Assembly: GCA_035535995.1 (NCBI GenBank)
Contig: DATLOZ010000013.1
Span: 1 to 64,000 of the forward strand
DNA length: 64,000 bases
Origin: JANYCO01 sp035535995
GTDB lineage: Bacteria > Bacteroidota > Bacteroidia > Cytophagales > Cytophagaceae
Direction: 5' to 3'
The notes under the pieces were generated by a model that was given only the letters and a program-made list of their open reading frames with translations, had not been told where the DNA came from and ran no database searches. The position numbers and the translations under genes are program-made. This document shows, in pieces, positions 8,385 through 16,891 of this stretch. Within the stretch, counting starts at the first letter, position 1. Each line of letters opens with the position of its first letter.

Positions 8385-9830
8385 ATGTCAAAATTAAAGA
8401 ATATTATTAAGCAGCTTTCCGTAGCCGATTACACAGCTATTTTCGACTCTCTTATGGAAAGCAACGCTGAAAAATCCGCACTGCTTTTAAAATTCATGCG
8501 TGAAAAACAGCTCTCCGACAACAAGATCATGGATGAGCTGAATGTAAATAGCAATGCTTATTACACGCTTCGCTCCAGGTTAAATCAGAAAATAGAAGAG
8601 CACCTGCTGCAGCAAATGGAAACCCCGAGGATCACACTCCTCAAGAAAGTAGCCACCATCAACGAGATCATCTTCACCAAGAAAAAAGCAATCTCTATCG
8701 CCACGCTGAAAAAGCTGGAAAAAGAATTGATGGACTATGATCTTTCCAGTGAATTGACCATCATTTACAAAAATCTAAAAAAACTTCATATCGGCTCGCC
8801 GGATTACTTTAACTACTCGCAGCTTTATAACAAGCACGTAGCATACATGCTAGCGGTAGATAAGGCGGAAGAATTGGTGGCGCAATATTTTTACCGTTAT
8901 GGAGATTATCTTTTCACCAAAGATGAAATTGAAAAACAAGGGCTCTTGTTGCTCAAAAATGAAATTGACAATGTAGGAAGTCTCTACAAATCTCACCGTT
9001 TGTATGTATACCAAAGCTGCGTGGATATTTTTCACCGCGTCTTTGTAGACGTAAATATAAAGCCTACCGAAGACGCCGAGCCGATCGAATCGATCTTTGA
9101 AAAAGTGCAAGGGATTTTTGATTTGTACTTCCTGGATGCTACTTATTATCACCTCAAGCCTGTATTCGAATACCTGAAGTTTGAATACTATTATATGATC
9201 GACACATATCGCAACAGCGAAAGCAATTACGAGAACGTGAACGAAGGTGCGAGTGCATTGTTGACCAATTATACACTGTATACTTTCCCGCCGCAGTTTT
9301 TGCTTACAAAGCTTAATAAAAATATTGCGAACGGAACAGAGCGCTTGTTGTATGATGAAGGCAAAAAACTTTTCGAAGATTTTGAAATTGATAAAAGCAA
9401 TATTCCTCAACACGTATTGTATACTTTATACAGAGCAACATCCTGCTATTATGTGGGAAAGTACGACGAAGCAGCGCGCTGGATCAACAACATGCTGAAC
9501 GAACAAAGTTTGAAAAAACTTCCTTATACTTTGCTGGAAGTAAAAGTATTCATGGCGCTTCAGTATTGTCTGATGAAAGATTTTGATCTGTTCAATCAAT
9601 TAATGAACAGCATTCAACGCCAGGTGCGTCTCTTAGGCAAAGACAAGTGCCAGCATATAATTATCTACTCCAAAATATTCAAAGCTTCTATCAATCAGGT
9701 GAAAAAGGGAAAAGCGCAAAAGATCTCCGGTCACGTGTCAAAGCTGATGAAAGTGAAACCGGCTTACTATTCTCCATTCAACTATATTAGAATGGATGAC
9801 GATTTTGTGAATAGACTTTCGCAGGGGTAG
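8385..9830 (+). CDS. Helical protein of unknown function downstream of the helicase
   Basis: The 481 residues are almost entirely alpha-helical with no signal peptide or membrane segment. The first about 95 residues (LLKFMREKQLSDNKIMDEL, then NSNAYYTLRSRLNQKIEEHL) look like a winged-helix or HTH-type module. The remainder is rich in paired Tyr/Leu helices suggestive of TPR-like repeats (YTLYRATSCYYVGKYDEAARW). It lies 214 bp after the helicase on the same strand and ends at a family D terminator element. I do not recognise the family. A scaffold or adaptor role is a guess from the fold pattern only. Confidence 0.7.
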   Translation: MSKLKNIIKQLSVADYTAIFDSLMESNAEKSALLLKFMREKQLSDNKIMDELNVNSNAYYTLRSRLNQKIEEHLLQQMETPRITLLKKVATINEIIFTKKKAISIATLKKLEKELMDYDLSSELTIIYKNLKKLHIGSPDYFNYSQLYNKHVAYMLAVDKAEELVAQYFYRYGDYLFTKDEIEKQGLLLLKNEIDNVGSLYKSHRLYVYQSCVDIFHRVFVDVNIKPTEDAEPIESIFEKVQGIFDLYFLDATYYHLKPVFEYLKFEYYYMIDTYRNSESNYENVNEGASALLTNYTLYTFPPQFLLTKLNKNIANGTERLLYDEGKKLFEDFEIDKSNIPQHVLYTLYRATSCYYVGKYDEAARWINNMLNEQSLKKLPYTLLEVKVFMALQYCLMKDFDLFNQLMNSIQRQVRLLGKDKCQHIIIYSKIFKASINQVKKGKAQKISGHVSKLMKVKPAYYSPFNYIRMDDDFVNRLSQG

Positions 9831-9832
9831 TT

Positions 9833-9990
9833 GTCTGAACCAGGATTCTCAGGATTAGAGGATTTACTTAATTAAAAGAAAGAAGCTCTTCATTACTTAT
9901 GAAGAGCTTCTTTCTTTTATCTGGCATCTTGGATTCAGATCAATTTTTAAATCACGTAAATCCTTTAATCCTGAGAATCCTGGTTCAGAC
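9833..9990. repeat. Family D nested inverted repeat, stop codon to stop codon
   Basis: The 34-bp arms 9833-9866 and 9957-9990 differ at one position and contain three AGGATT motifs at 9 and 8 bp spacing. The left arm begins 3 bp after the stop of the rightward gene; the right arm ends on the first base of the leftward gene's stop codon. A perfect hairpin (9874-9918) lies inside, and a piece resembling one family A arm is at about 9917-9941. Confidence 0.9.
9874..9918. terminator. Bidirectional terminator hairpin
   Basis: A perfect 20-bp stem (9874-9893 with 9899-9918) encloses a 5-nt loop. The stem ends in A/T-rich runs on both sides, so it reads as an intrinsic terminator in both directions between two converging genes. 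Confidence 0.85.
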
Positions 9991-10403
9991 TAAATCTTTT
10001 TCAAATTATCTTGAGTAAGCGGTTTGTTCAGGTACTTCAAAACATATTTATTTTTTTTCGCTTTATTCATATCCTGAGGGTTCAGGGAAGAAGTGAGCAT
10101 TACTACTTTGCAATTGTTTTTTACCACGTCGGAAAGTTTTTCAAATTCATCCAGGAATTGGAAACCATCCATAAGCGGCATATCGATGTCCAGGAAAATA
10201 ACCTCTGGTAAATACAGATCCAGGGGTCCTTTTGCGAGTTTTTCAATATTTTTCAAAAATTCAATGGCGCCCTTGGCACCAGAGTGTACGAATATATTAT
10301 CACAAATATCCGCCGCCTCGATCATTTTTTGATTAATAAGGTTATCAATCTCATTATCATCGATTAACATTACATTGTGATATTTCTTTACTGCGACTGC
10401 CAT
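9990..10403 (-). CDS. Single-domain response regulator (CheY-like receiver)
   Basis: The 137 residues form only a receiver domain. The acidic pair is in MLIDDNEID, the phospho-acceptor aspartate is in VIFLDIDMPLMDG, the conserved Thr/Ser is in VVMLTSS, and the switch lysine is in YLNKPL. The sequence belongs to the Bacteroidota group of stand-alone receivers with a DDNEIDN N-terminus. No histidine kinase or output domain is adjacent. It presumably acts through protein-protein contact or phosphotransfer; its partner cannot be inferred here. Confidence 0.9.
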   Translation of the reverse strand: MAVAVKKYHNVMLIDDNEIDNLINQKMIEAADICDNIFVHSGAKGAIEFLKNIEKLAKGPLDLYLPEVIFLDIDMPLMDGFQFLDEFEKLSDVVKNNCKVVMLTSSLNPQDMNKAKKNKYVLKYLNKPLTQDNLKKI

Positions 10404-10458
10404 TCCTTTAAATTTTCAAAATTTTCAAGCATAAAGATAAGAAACTATGGAAATATAA

Positions 10459-10466
10459 CAAATATA
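10459..10466 (-). promoter_or_regulatory. Candidate -7 element for the response regulator
   Basis: On the minus strand this reads TATATTTG, an exact match to the Bacteroidota TAnnTTTG -7 consensus, about 56 bp before the start codon. I see no clear TTTG -33 partner at the usual distance, so support is partial. Confidence 0.4.
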
Positions 10467-10524
10467 TTACACGGTATTTTGTGCGATTTATTCGTTAAAA
10501 AATTGTTTATTTTCTTATCATTTT

Positions 10525-12063
10525 TTATAAATCAAATTTTATTCCCTGTGCCAGAGGTAATTGATCACCAAAATTGATCGTGTTAGTTTGTCTCCTCATA
10601 TAAACCTTCCAGGCATCAGAACCAGACTCACGACCTCCTCCGGTTTCTTTTTCCCCTCCAAACGCTCCGCCGATCTCAGCTCCGGACGTACCTATGTTGA
10701 CATTGGCAATTCCACAATCAGAGCCACGATAAGAAAGGAAACTTTCGGTATCGGATAAATTGGTAGAAAAAATCGCCGACGATAAACCTTGTTTTACACC
10801 ATTTTGCAAACGGACCGCTTCGTTGATATCTCCCTGGTATTTAATCAGGTACAAAATAGGAGCGAAGGTTTCCTGTTGTACAGTCTCGTATTCATTTTTC
10901 ACTTCTACGATTGCCGGTCTTACATAATTGCCTTTGGCAAACTTTCCGTCGTTTAGTACGAAGCCGCCGCTAATAAGTTTCCCTCCCTCGGCTTCTACTG
11001 CCTTTAAAGCACGGGTAAAATTTTCCACAGCTTCTTTATCGATCAAAGGACCAATTAAAGTCCCTTGCTCTAAAGGATTTCCAATCGGAAGATGTTCATA
11101 GCTATTTAAAAGCCTGTCTTTTACTGTATTGTACACTTTTTCATGTACGATTAAGCGGCGTGTGCTGGTGCAGCGTTGGCCGCAGGTACCCACGGCTCCG
11201 AATACTACTGCCCTGAGTGCCAGGTCAAGGTTGGCATTTTCGGTGACGATGATTGCATTGTTGCCTCCAAGTTCCAGCAAGGCACGTCCAAGGCGCGCAC
11301 CTACGGCAGCACCTACTTTTTTGCCCATTCGTACAGAGCCTGTAGCGGAGATCAACGGAAGTCGTTCGTCTTTTGACATCAATTCTCCAATAGAAGCATC
11401 ACCGATGATGACCGAGAACACCCCTTCGGGTACATTATTTCTTTTCAATACATCGCGGATAATATTCTGGCAAGCCAGGGCCGACAAAGGAGTTTTTTCC
11501 GAAGGCTTCCAAATGCATACATCTCCGCAAACTGCAGCCAGCATGGCGTTCCAGGACCATACCGCTACCGGGAAATTGAAGGCGGAAATAATACCTACTA
11601 TACCGAGCGGATGGTATTGTTCGTACATGCGATGGTCCGCACGCTCAGAGTGCATGGTGAGTCCGTATAACTGGCGCGACAAACCTGTAGCAAAATCGCA
11701 GATGTCGATCATTTCCTGCACTTCGCCTAAACCTTCCTGGAGAATTTTCCCCATTTCATAAGAAACAAGTATCCCAAGCGGTTCTTTGTAAAAGCGAAGC
11801 TGTTCACCAATTTGTCGTACGATCTCCCCACGTTTTGGAGCAGGAAGTTTTCGCCATTCTTCAAAGGCTTTTAGAGAAGTGTTGACCAGTTTTTCATATT
11901 CTGTTTCCCCCGCCATCGAAACAGTAGCAATAAGTTGACCATCGGCCGGACTATAGATTTCCCGGACCAAGCCAGATGTGCTGATCCCAGTTTGAGTGCC
12001 TGTGTTCCAGGCCGGATTCGTTTTTTCTATCCCCAGTTTTGCAAGTGCTTCTGAAATATTCAT
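10525..12063 (-). CDS. amaB: Aldehyde dehydrogenase, ALDH7 type (L-aminoadipate-semialdehyde/piperideine-6-carboxylate dehydrogenase)
   Basis: A full-length 512-residue NAD(P)-dependent aldehyde dehydrogenase. The general-base glutamate is E264 in LLELGGNNAI and the catalytic cysteine is C298 in GTCGQRCTSTRRL. The GGNN and GQRCTSTRR signatures are characteristic of the ALDH7/antiquitin subgroup, whose members oxidise alpha-aminoadipic semialdehyde in lysine catabolism. Substrate is inferred from subgroup; the gene symbol is the usual one for this branch but is less certain than the enzyme class. It is transcribed divergently from the pyrophosphatase across 287 bp, with no other lysine-degradation gene nearby. 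Confidence 0.85.
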   Translation of the reverse strand: MNISEALAKLGIEKTNPAWNTGTQTGISTSGLVREIYSPADGQLIATVSMAGETEYEKLVNTSLKAFEEWRKLPAPKRGEIVRQIGEQLRFYKEPLGILVSYEMGKILQEGLGEVQEMIDICDFATGLSRQLYGLTMHSERADHRMYEQYHPLGIVGIISAFNFPVAVWSWNAMLAAVCGDVCIWKPSEKTPLSALACQNIIRDVLKRNNVPEGVFSVIIGDASIGELMSKDERLPLISATGSVRMGKKVGAAVGARLGRALLELGGNNAIIVTENANLDLALRAVVFGAVGTCGQRCTSTRRLIVHEKVYNTVKDRLLNSYEHLPIGNPLEQGTLIGPLIDKEAVENFTRALKAVEAEGGKLISGGFVLNDGKFAKGNYVRPAIVEVKNEYETVQQETFAPILYLIKYQGDINEAVRLQNGVKQGLSSAIFSTNLSDTESFLSYRGSDCGIANVNIGTSGAEIGGAFGGEKETGGGRESGSDAWKVYMRRQTNTINFGDQLPLAQGIKFDL

Positions 12064-12291
12064 GATAGTATAATTTTAAAAATTAGTGGCTGAAATTTAT
12101 ACAGCCGTCATACTTATATGGATCTATTATGAAATTAGTAATCAATTTAATTTAGAGGACTTTCTATCCTATAAACAGCCAAATAGCCAAATTAGTCAAT
12201 CAATTGGATCGATTGTTCTGATATAACTTAATTTTCTTAGAAAAGTTATAAAAACCAGGTAATTTTTCTGATAAATTCCAATTCAAATGGA

Positions 12292-12320
12292 TTGTAAATT
12301 AAACTAAATTTGTATTTTTG
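12292..12320 (+). promoter_or_regulatory. Bacteroidota-type promoter for the membrane pyrophosphatase
   Basis: TATTTTTG at 12313-12320 matches the -7 consensus TAnnTTTG, with TTG at 12292-12294 about 18 bp upstream in the -33 position. Transcription would begin near 12327, leaving a leader of about 25 nt before the ATG at 12351. The position of this promoter also argues against the TTG start at 12318. Confidence 0.55.
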
Positions 12321-12350
12321 CCCCCCTACAACAGAAATAAATTTTATTCT

Positions 12351-14558
12351 ATGAGCACAATTGCATATTTGATTCCGGTATTTGGTGTAGTAGCACTACT
12401 ATATACATACCTGAAAGCAGCATGGGTTACCAAGCAGGAAGCGGGTAACGAAAGAATGACCGAAATCGCCAAATATATAGCAGATGGAGCGATGGCATTT
12501 TTGAAAGCAGAATATAAGATCCTAAGCTATTTCGTAATTGTAATGGCTCTGTTATTAGGAATCATGGGTAGTACCAATCCTAAATCGCACTGGTCCATTG
12601 CCTTGGCATTTGTGATTGGAGCAGTATTCAGCGCGCTGGCCGGTTTCATCGGTATGCGCATTGCTACAAAAGCAAACGTAAGAACAGCACAAGCAGCACG
12701 TACCAGTCTTTCCAAAGCGCTCAACGTATCGTTTGGAGGTGGTTCTGTAATGGGAATGGGTGTGGCAGGTCTTGCTGTACTTGGTCTTGGAGGATTATTT
12801 GTAATTATTCATTCTATTTTTGCTCCTGAATCTGTAAACTCAGAAGAAATGGAAAAAGTGATCGAGATCCTTACCGGGTTCTCCTTGGGTGCAGAATCGA
12901 TCGCATTGTTTGCCCGTGTAGGCGGTGGTATTTATACAAAAGCAGCCGACGTAGGCGCTGACCTTGTAGGTAAAGTAGAAGCCGGTATCCCGGAAGATGA
13001 TCCAAGAAACCCGGCTACTATTGCAGACAACGTAGGTGATAACGTAGGTGACGTGGCCGGAATGGGTGCAGACCTTTTCGGTTCTTATGTAGCTACCGTA
13101 CTTGCTACGATGGTACTTGGCCGTGAAACAACTTCAATAGACGCTTTCGGAGGATATGCTCCAATCTTGCTTCCAATGCTGATCGCAGGTGTTGGAATTA
13201 TTTTGTCAATGATCGGTACACTGTTTGTAAAGATTGGCGAGAACTCCGGTTTGAATCCTGCTAAAGTGCAGAGCGCGCTTAACATGGGTAACTACGGTTC
13301 CATCATCATGACAGCAATTGCTTCTGCAGGCCTTGTATTCTGGCTTCTTCCGGATACAATGAACCTTAGAGGGGTTGAATTTAGCAACACGGGTGTTTTC
13401 GGCGCGATCCTGGTTGGTCTTACCGTAGGAACTTTGATGAGCATCATCACAGAATATTATACCGCAATGGGCAAAAAGCCTGTTAACTCTATCATTCAGC
13501 AATCTGCTACAGGGCATGCAACAAACATCATTGGCGGCCTTTCTGTAGGAATGCAATCTACCATGCTTCCAACGATCGTGTTGGCAGCAGGTATCTTCGG
13601 TTCTTATAAATGTGCCGGTCTATATGGAGTAGCAATCGCTGCTGCCGGTATGATGGCTACTACTGCTATGCAGCTTGCCATCGACGCATTCGGCCCGATC
13701 GCTGACAACGCTGGTGGTATCGCAGAAATGAGCGAATTGCCTGCAGATGTACGTGAAAAAACAGATATCCTGGATGCTGTAGGAAATACTACTGCTGCTA
13801 CCGGAAAAGGATTTGCGATCGCTTCTGCAGCGCTTACAGCTCTTGCGCTCTTCGCAGCTTTCGTAGGTATTGCAGGTATCAAAGGAATCGATATTTACAA
13901 AGCTCCGGTGTTGGCAGCACTTTTCATCGGTGGCATGATCCCATTCATTTTCTCTTCTCTTGCTATTGCTGCAGTAGGTAGAGCTGCGATGGCCATGGTG
14001 GAAGAAGTAAGACGCCAGTTCCGCGAAATTCCTGGAATCATGGAAGGAAAAGGAAAACCTGAATATGAAAAATGCGTAGCTATTTCTACCCAAGCTTCTC
14101 TTCGCGAAATGATCCTTCCTGGTGCAATCGCAATCCTGGCTCCGCTGATCGTAGGATTTGTATTTGGCCCTGAGCCGCTGGGCGGAATGCTCGCGGGCGC
14201 TACCGTATCAGGTGTGCTGATGGGTATGTTTCAAAACAATGCCGGTGGTGCATGGGACAATGCTAAAAAATCTTTCGAAAAAGGAGTAGAGATCGTTGTG
14301 AATGGTAAAAAAGAAATTTTCTACAAAAAATCAGATCCGCACAAAGCTTCTGTGACAGGTGATACTGTAGGAGATCCATTTAAAGATACTTCTGGTCCGT
14401 CGATGAACATTCTTATTAAACTAATGTCGATCGTAGCGCTGGTGATCGCACCAACATTGGCTACTATGGATTGTTTCAAAGAGCAGGCTTCTATGAAGAA
14501 GGAAGAAGTAAAAGAAATGCCAATTTCTGCAACAAAGATTGCGGCTGAAAAAAACTAA
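12351..14558 (+). CDS. hppA: K+-dependent membrane pyrophosphatase (ion-pumping)
   Basis: The 735-residue integral membrane enzyme hydrolyses cytoplasmic PPi and pumps Na+ and/or H+ across the inner membrane. The conserved PPi/Mg2+-binding segments are present: DLVGKVEAGIPEDDPRNPA, ADNVGDNVGDVAGMGADL and the later DNAGGIAEM. The motif GNTTAATGKG has alanine where K+-independent enzymes have lysine, which marks the K+-dependent class; Na+ versus H+ specificity cannot be settled by eye. I start at the ATG at 12351, since an upstream in-frame TTG at 12318 overlaps the likely -7 promoter. A terminator follows. Confidence 0.95.
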   Translation: MSTIAYLIPVFGVVALLYTYLKAAWVTKQEAGNERMTEIAKYIADGAMAFLKAEYKILSYFVIVMALLLGIMGSTNPKSHWSIALAFVIGAVFSALAGFIGMRIATKANVRTAQAARTSLSKALNVSFGGGSVMGMGVAGLAVLGLGGLFVIIHSIFAPESVNSEEMEKVIEILTGFSLGAESIALFARVGGGIYTKAADVGADLVGKVEAGIPEDDPRNPATIADNVGDNVGDVAGMGADLFGSYVATVLATMVLGRETTSIDAFGGYAPILLPMLIAGVGIILSMIGTLFVKIGENSGLNPAKVQSALNMGNYGSIIMTAIASAGLVFWLLPDTMNLRGVEFSNTGVFGAILVGLTVGTLMSIITEYYTAMGKKPVNSIIQQSATGHATNIIGGLSVGMQSTMLPTIVLAAGIFGSYKCAGLYGVAIAAAGMMATTAMQLAIDAFGPIADNAGGIAEMSELPADVREKTDILDAVGNTTAATGKGFAIASAALTALALFAAFVGIAGIKGIDIYKAPVLAALFIGGMIPFIFSSLAIAAVGRAAMAMVEEVRRQFREIPGIMEGKGKPEYEKCVAISTQASLREMILPGAIAILAPLIVGFVFGPEPLGGMLAGATVSGVLMGMFQNNAGGAWDNAKKSFEKGVEIVVNGKKEIFYKKSDPHKASVTGDTVGDPFKDTSGPSMNILIKLMSIVALVIAPTLATMDCFKEQASMKKEEVKEMPISATKIAAEKN

Positions 14559-14594
14559 TGTTAACCAGTCGTTACGAATATTATCTTTTAAAAC

Positions 14595-14630
14595 AAAGCT
14601 CCCGGATTAATTTCCAGGAGCTTTATTTTT
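14595..14630 (+). terminator. Rho-independent terminator after hppA
   Basis: An AAAGCTCC/GGAGCTTT stem (14595-14602 with 14617-14624) is followed by ATTTTTT, 37 bp after the hppA stop. Confidence 0.8.
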
Positions 14631-14641
14631 TGCAGAAGGAG

Positions 14642-14714
14642 ATTTTTGAATATTGAGTTAACTCAATCTGTTTTTTATTTATAACGCATAATTTACTACT
14701 CAACATTCAAATTC
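14642..14714. repeat. Decayed family B inverted element (B6)
   Basis: Arms near 14642-14660 (ending ATATTGAGTTA) and 14696-14714 (starting ACTCAACATTC) are an imperfect inverted pair with the family B sequence. The rest of the 366-bp gap (14559-14924) holds the hppA terminator and A/T-rich sequence upstream of the next gene; I see nothing else in it. Confidence 0.6.
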
Positions 14715-14924
14715 TTTAAATACCTTACATTTATTTCAACCTTCTATTTGCGTTGTTTTCTTAAAAATCATGGCCATTTAGTACACTTTTAGATCAAATA
14801 ATAACCTGTTAGATATCCAGACTTCACAATATTACATAAGTATTTTTCAGTAGCTTTTATAAGAGAAGAACTTTCATTAAAAATTGTCGTAAGTAGTACT
14901 TACTTAAACAATACCACCACCAAC

Positions 14925-16682
14925 ATGCTTTTAAAATCCTTATGGAAGTATTCTTTCGTGAAAAGATCACTTCTAACTCAATTGCTGGAAGAAAATACAC
15001 GCTATAAAGCGCAGATCGAGGAATCTACCAATTTTATCAAAGATATTGAAAACGGAAAACTGGATACCAGTTTTCGCAATGAAAACAATTCGGACAACCA
15101 GCTGACTATGGCGCTGGTGAGCATGCAAATGCAGCTTAAGAAAATTTCGGAAGAAGAAAAAAACCGAAACTGGGCTACCGAAGGCCTGGCACGCTTTGCC
15201 GATATCCTGCGCCAGAATAACGAAGACCTATACAAGCTCGGAGATAGCATTATTTCCAATCTCGTCAAATATATGAACGCCAACCAGGGTGGCATTTTTG
15301 TGCTCAACGAGGACAATCCTGAAGAAACTGTATTGGAGCTTATCGCTTGTTATGCGTACAATCGTAAAAAATTTTTACAAAAAAAGGTCTCGATCGGAGA
15401 AGGGTTAGTAGGACAAACATTCCTTGAAAAAGAAACCATCTTCATGACCGAGCTTCCACAAAACTATACCGCCATCACTTCCGGACTCGGAGATGCCACG
15501 CCAGGCTGCCTGGTATTGGTGCCGCTGAAAGTCAACGAAACCATCTTAGGCGTGATCGAGTTGGCAGCCTTTGAAGCATTTCCAAAATATAAAATAGAAT
15601 TCCTGGAAAAGATTGGCGAAAGCATAGCCTCCTCTTTGGCGGCAGTGCGTATTGCTTATCGCACAGAAAAATTATTGCGCGAATCGCAGATTCAAACCGA
15701 GCAGCTGCGCTCACAAGAGGAAGAAGTGCGTCAGAATATGGAAGAGCTTTCTGCTACGCAGGAAGAGATGCATCGTATTTTAAAAGAAGCACAGGGCAAA
15801 GAGCAGTATCTGAATGAGCTGATCAACGTGTCGAATGATAATATTTTCACGATCGACAAAAATTTCAAATTGATCAGTTTTAATAAAGTATTCTCTTCTA
15901 CGCTGGAAGCAATGGGAATTCCGGTAACGAAAGGGTTTGATTTTATGTCGCTTTTCCCGGATGAGAAAGAAAAACAACAGCAGCGAGCGCTTTATCAACG
16001 CGCATTCAACGGCGAAAGATTTGAACAAACCGACATGTACGAAAGAGATGGTGTAACGTCCTATTATCTTGCCTGCTATTCACCTTTATATAACGAGCAA
16101 GGAGAAATTTTTGCAGCGGCAGGTTTCTCAAAAGATGTTACAGCTATGATCACGGCGCAGAAACAATCTGAGCAGTTGCTCGCACAATCGAAGCAGCAGC
16201 AGGAAGAAATGATGGCGCAGGAAGAAGAGCTAAGACAAAATATGGAAGAGCTTTCTTCTACCCAGGAAGAAATGCATCGCCTGTTGATGGAAACAAAAGA
16301 AAAAGAACATTACCTGGACGAATTGATCAATGCACCTATAGATTCTATCTTCACAGTCGACAGAGATCTGAAAATAATCAGCTTCAACAAAGCACTGTCT
16401 ACCGCGCTGGAAGCGATGGGAGTAAAGCTTGAGAAAGGATTTGATTTTCTTCAATTGTTTCCCGACGAGGAAAGTAAAAATAAACAGAGAGCATACTATG
16501 CAAGAGCATTCAAAGGAGAGCGTTTCGAGCAAGTAGATCAATACGGAGAAGGCGATCAATTAATGTACTACCTCGCCAGCTGGTCTCCTTTGTATGACCA
16601 GGATGGAAATGTTTTTGCAGTGGCAAGTTTCTCAAAAGAGGTGACAAATCTGGTGAAGGCGAAGGAAAAAGTAAAAGTTTAG
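14925..16682 (+). CDS. Soluble GAF-PAS-PAS sensory protein without output domain
   Basis: Residues 30-75 look like a HAMP-type segment (DIENGKLDTSF, then MALVSMQMQL) but no membrane helix precedes it, so the protein is probably cytoplasmic. A GAF domain spans about 100-245 (GIFVLNED, VSIGEGLVGQTF, ILGVIELAAFE). Two copies of a coiled coil plus PAS unit follow, beginning at about residues 263 and 430; each has QNMEELS-TQEEMHR and then a PAS core ending in FSK-VT. The copies are clearly a tandem duplication. No histidine kinase, cyclase or phosphatase domain follows; the stop comes right after the second PAS. It probably signals through partners, as do related Bacteroidota GAF/PAS proteins. Confidence 0.85.
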   Translation: MLLKSLWKYSFVKRSLLTQLLEENTRYKAQIEESTNFIKDIENGKLDTSFRNENNSDNQLTMALVSMQMQLKKISEEEKNRNWATEGLARFADILRQNNEDLYKLGDSIISNLVKYMNANQGGIFVLNEDNPEETVLELIACYAYNRKKFLQKKVSIGEGLVGQTFLEKETIFMTELPQNYTAITSGLGDATPGCLVLVPLKVNETILGVIELAAFEAFPKYKIEFLEKIGESIASSLAAVRIAYRTEKLLRESQIQTEQLRSQEEEVRQNMEELSATQEEMHRILKEAQGKEQYLNELINVSNDNIFTIDKNFKLISFNKVFSSTLEAMGIPVTKGFDFMSLFPDEKEKQQQRALYQRAFNGERFEQTDMYERDGVTSYYLACYSPLYNEQGEIFAAAGFSKDVTAMITAQKQSEQLLAQSKQQQEEMMAQEEELRQNMEELSSTQEEMHRLLMETKEKEHYLDELINAPIDSIFTVDRDLKIISFNKALSTALEAMGVKLEKGFDFLQLFPDEESKNKQRAYYARAFKGERFEQVDQYGEGDQLMYYLASWSPLYDQDGNVFAVASFSKEVTNLVKAKEKVKV

Positions 16683-16699
16683 AATATTTAGATACCAAT

Positions 16700-16742
16700 A
16701 AAATAGTAGTGCCACAACTTTGAGTTGTGGCACTACTATTTT
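16700..16742. terminator. Bidirectional terminator hairpin
   Basis: A perfect 20-bp stem (16700-16719 with 16723-16742) with a 3-nt loop. Both ends run into A/T-rich sequence, suiting termination of the rightward sensor gene and the leftward pgl. Confidence 0.85.
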
Positions 16743-16762
16743 ATTAAAGGCATAAAGACAGT

Positions 16763-16884
16763 GTCATTGCGAGGAAGGCTATGCAGCCTGAGCCATTGGC
16801 TTGTATAATTAGTGTCAAATTACCGAACTTCGTAGCTTACAGATTGCTTCGTCAACGTTGCTTCGCAACATTTCCTCGCAATGA
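16763..16884. repeat. Family C element with GTCATTGCGAGGAA termini (C1)
   Basis: The left end reads gtcattgcgaggaa and the right end ttcctcgcaatgat, forming terminal inverted repeats around about 95 bp that include GATTGCTTCGTCAACG and TTGCTTCGCAACA. Two more copies occur at 49417-49491 and 61248-61410. Elements with CGTCATTGCGAG ends are scattered in many bacterial genomes; no transposase is encoded. Confidence 0.85.
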
Positions 16885-16891
16885 TGTGAAT

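Noticed and set aside
12318..12350. TTG start extending the membrane pyrophosphatase by 11 codons
   Set aside because: The TTG is part of a good -7 promoter element and the added residues have no counterpart in the family; ATG at 12351 fits.
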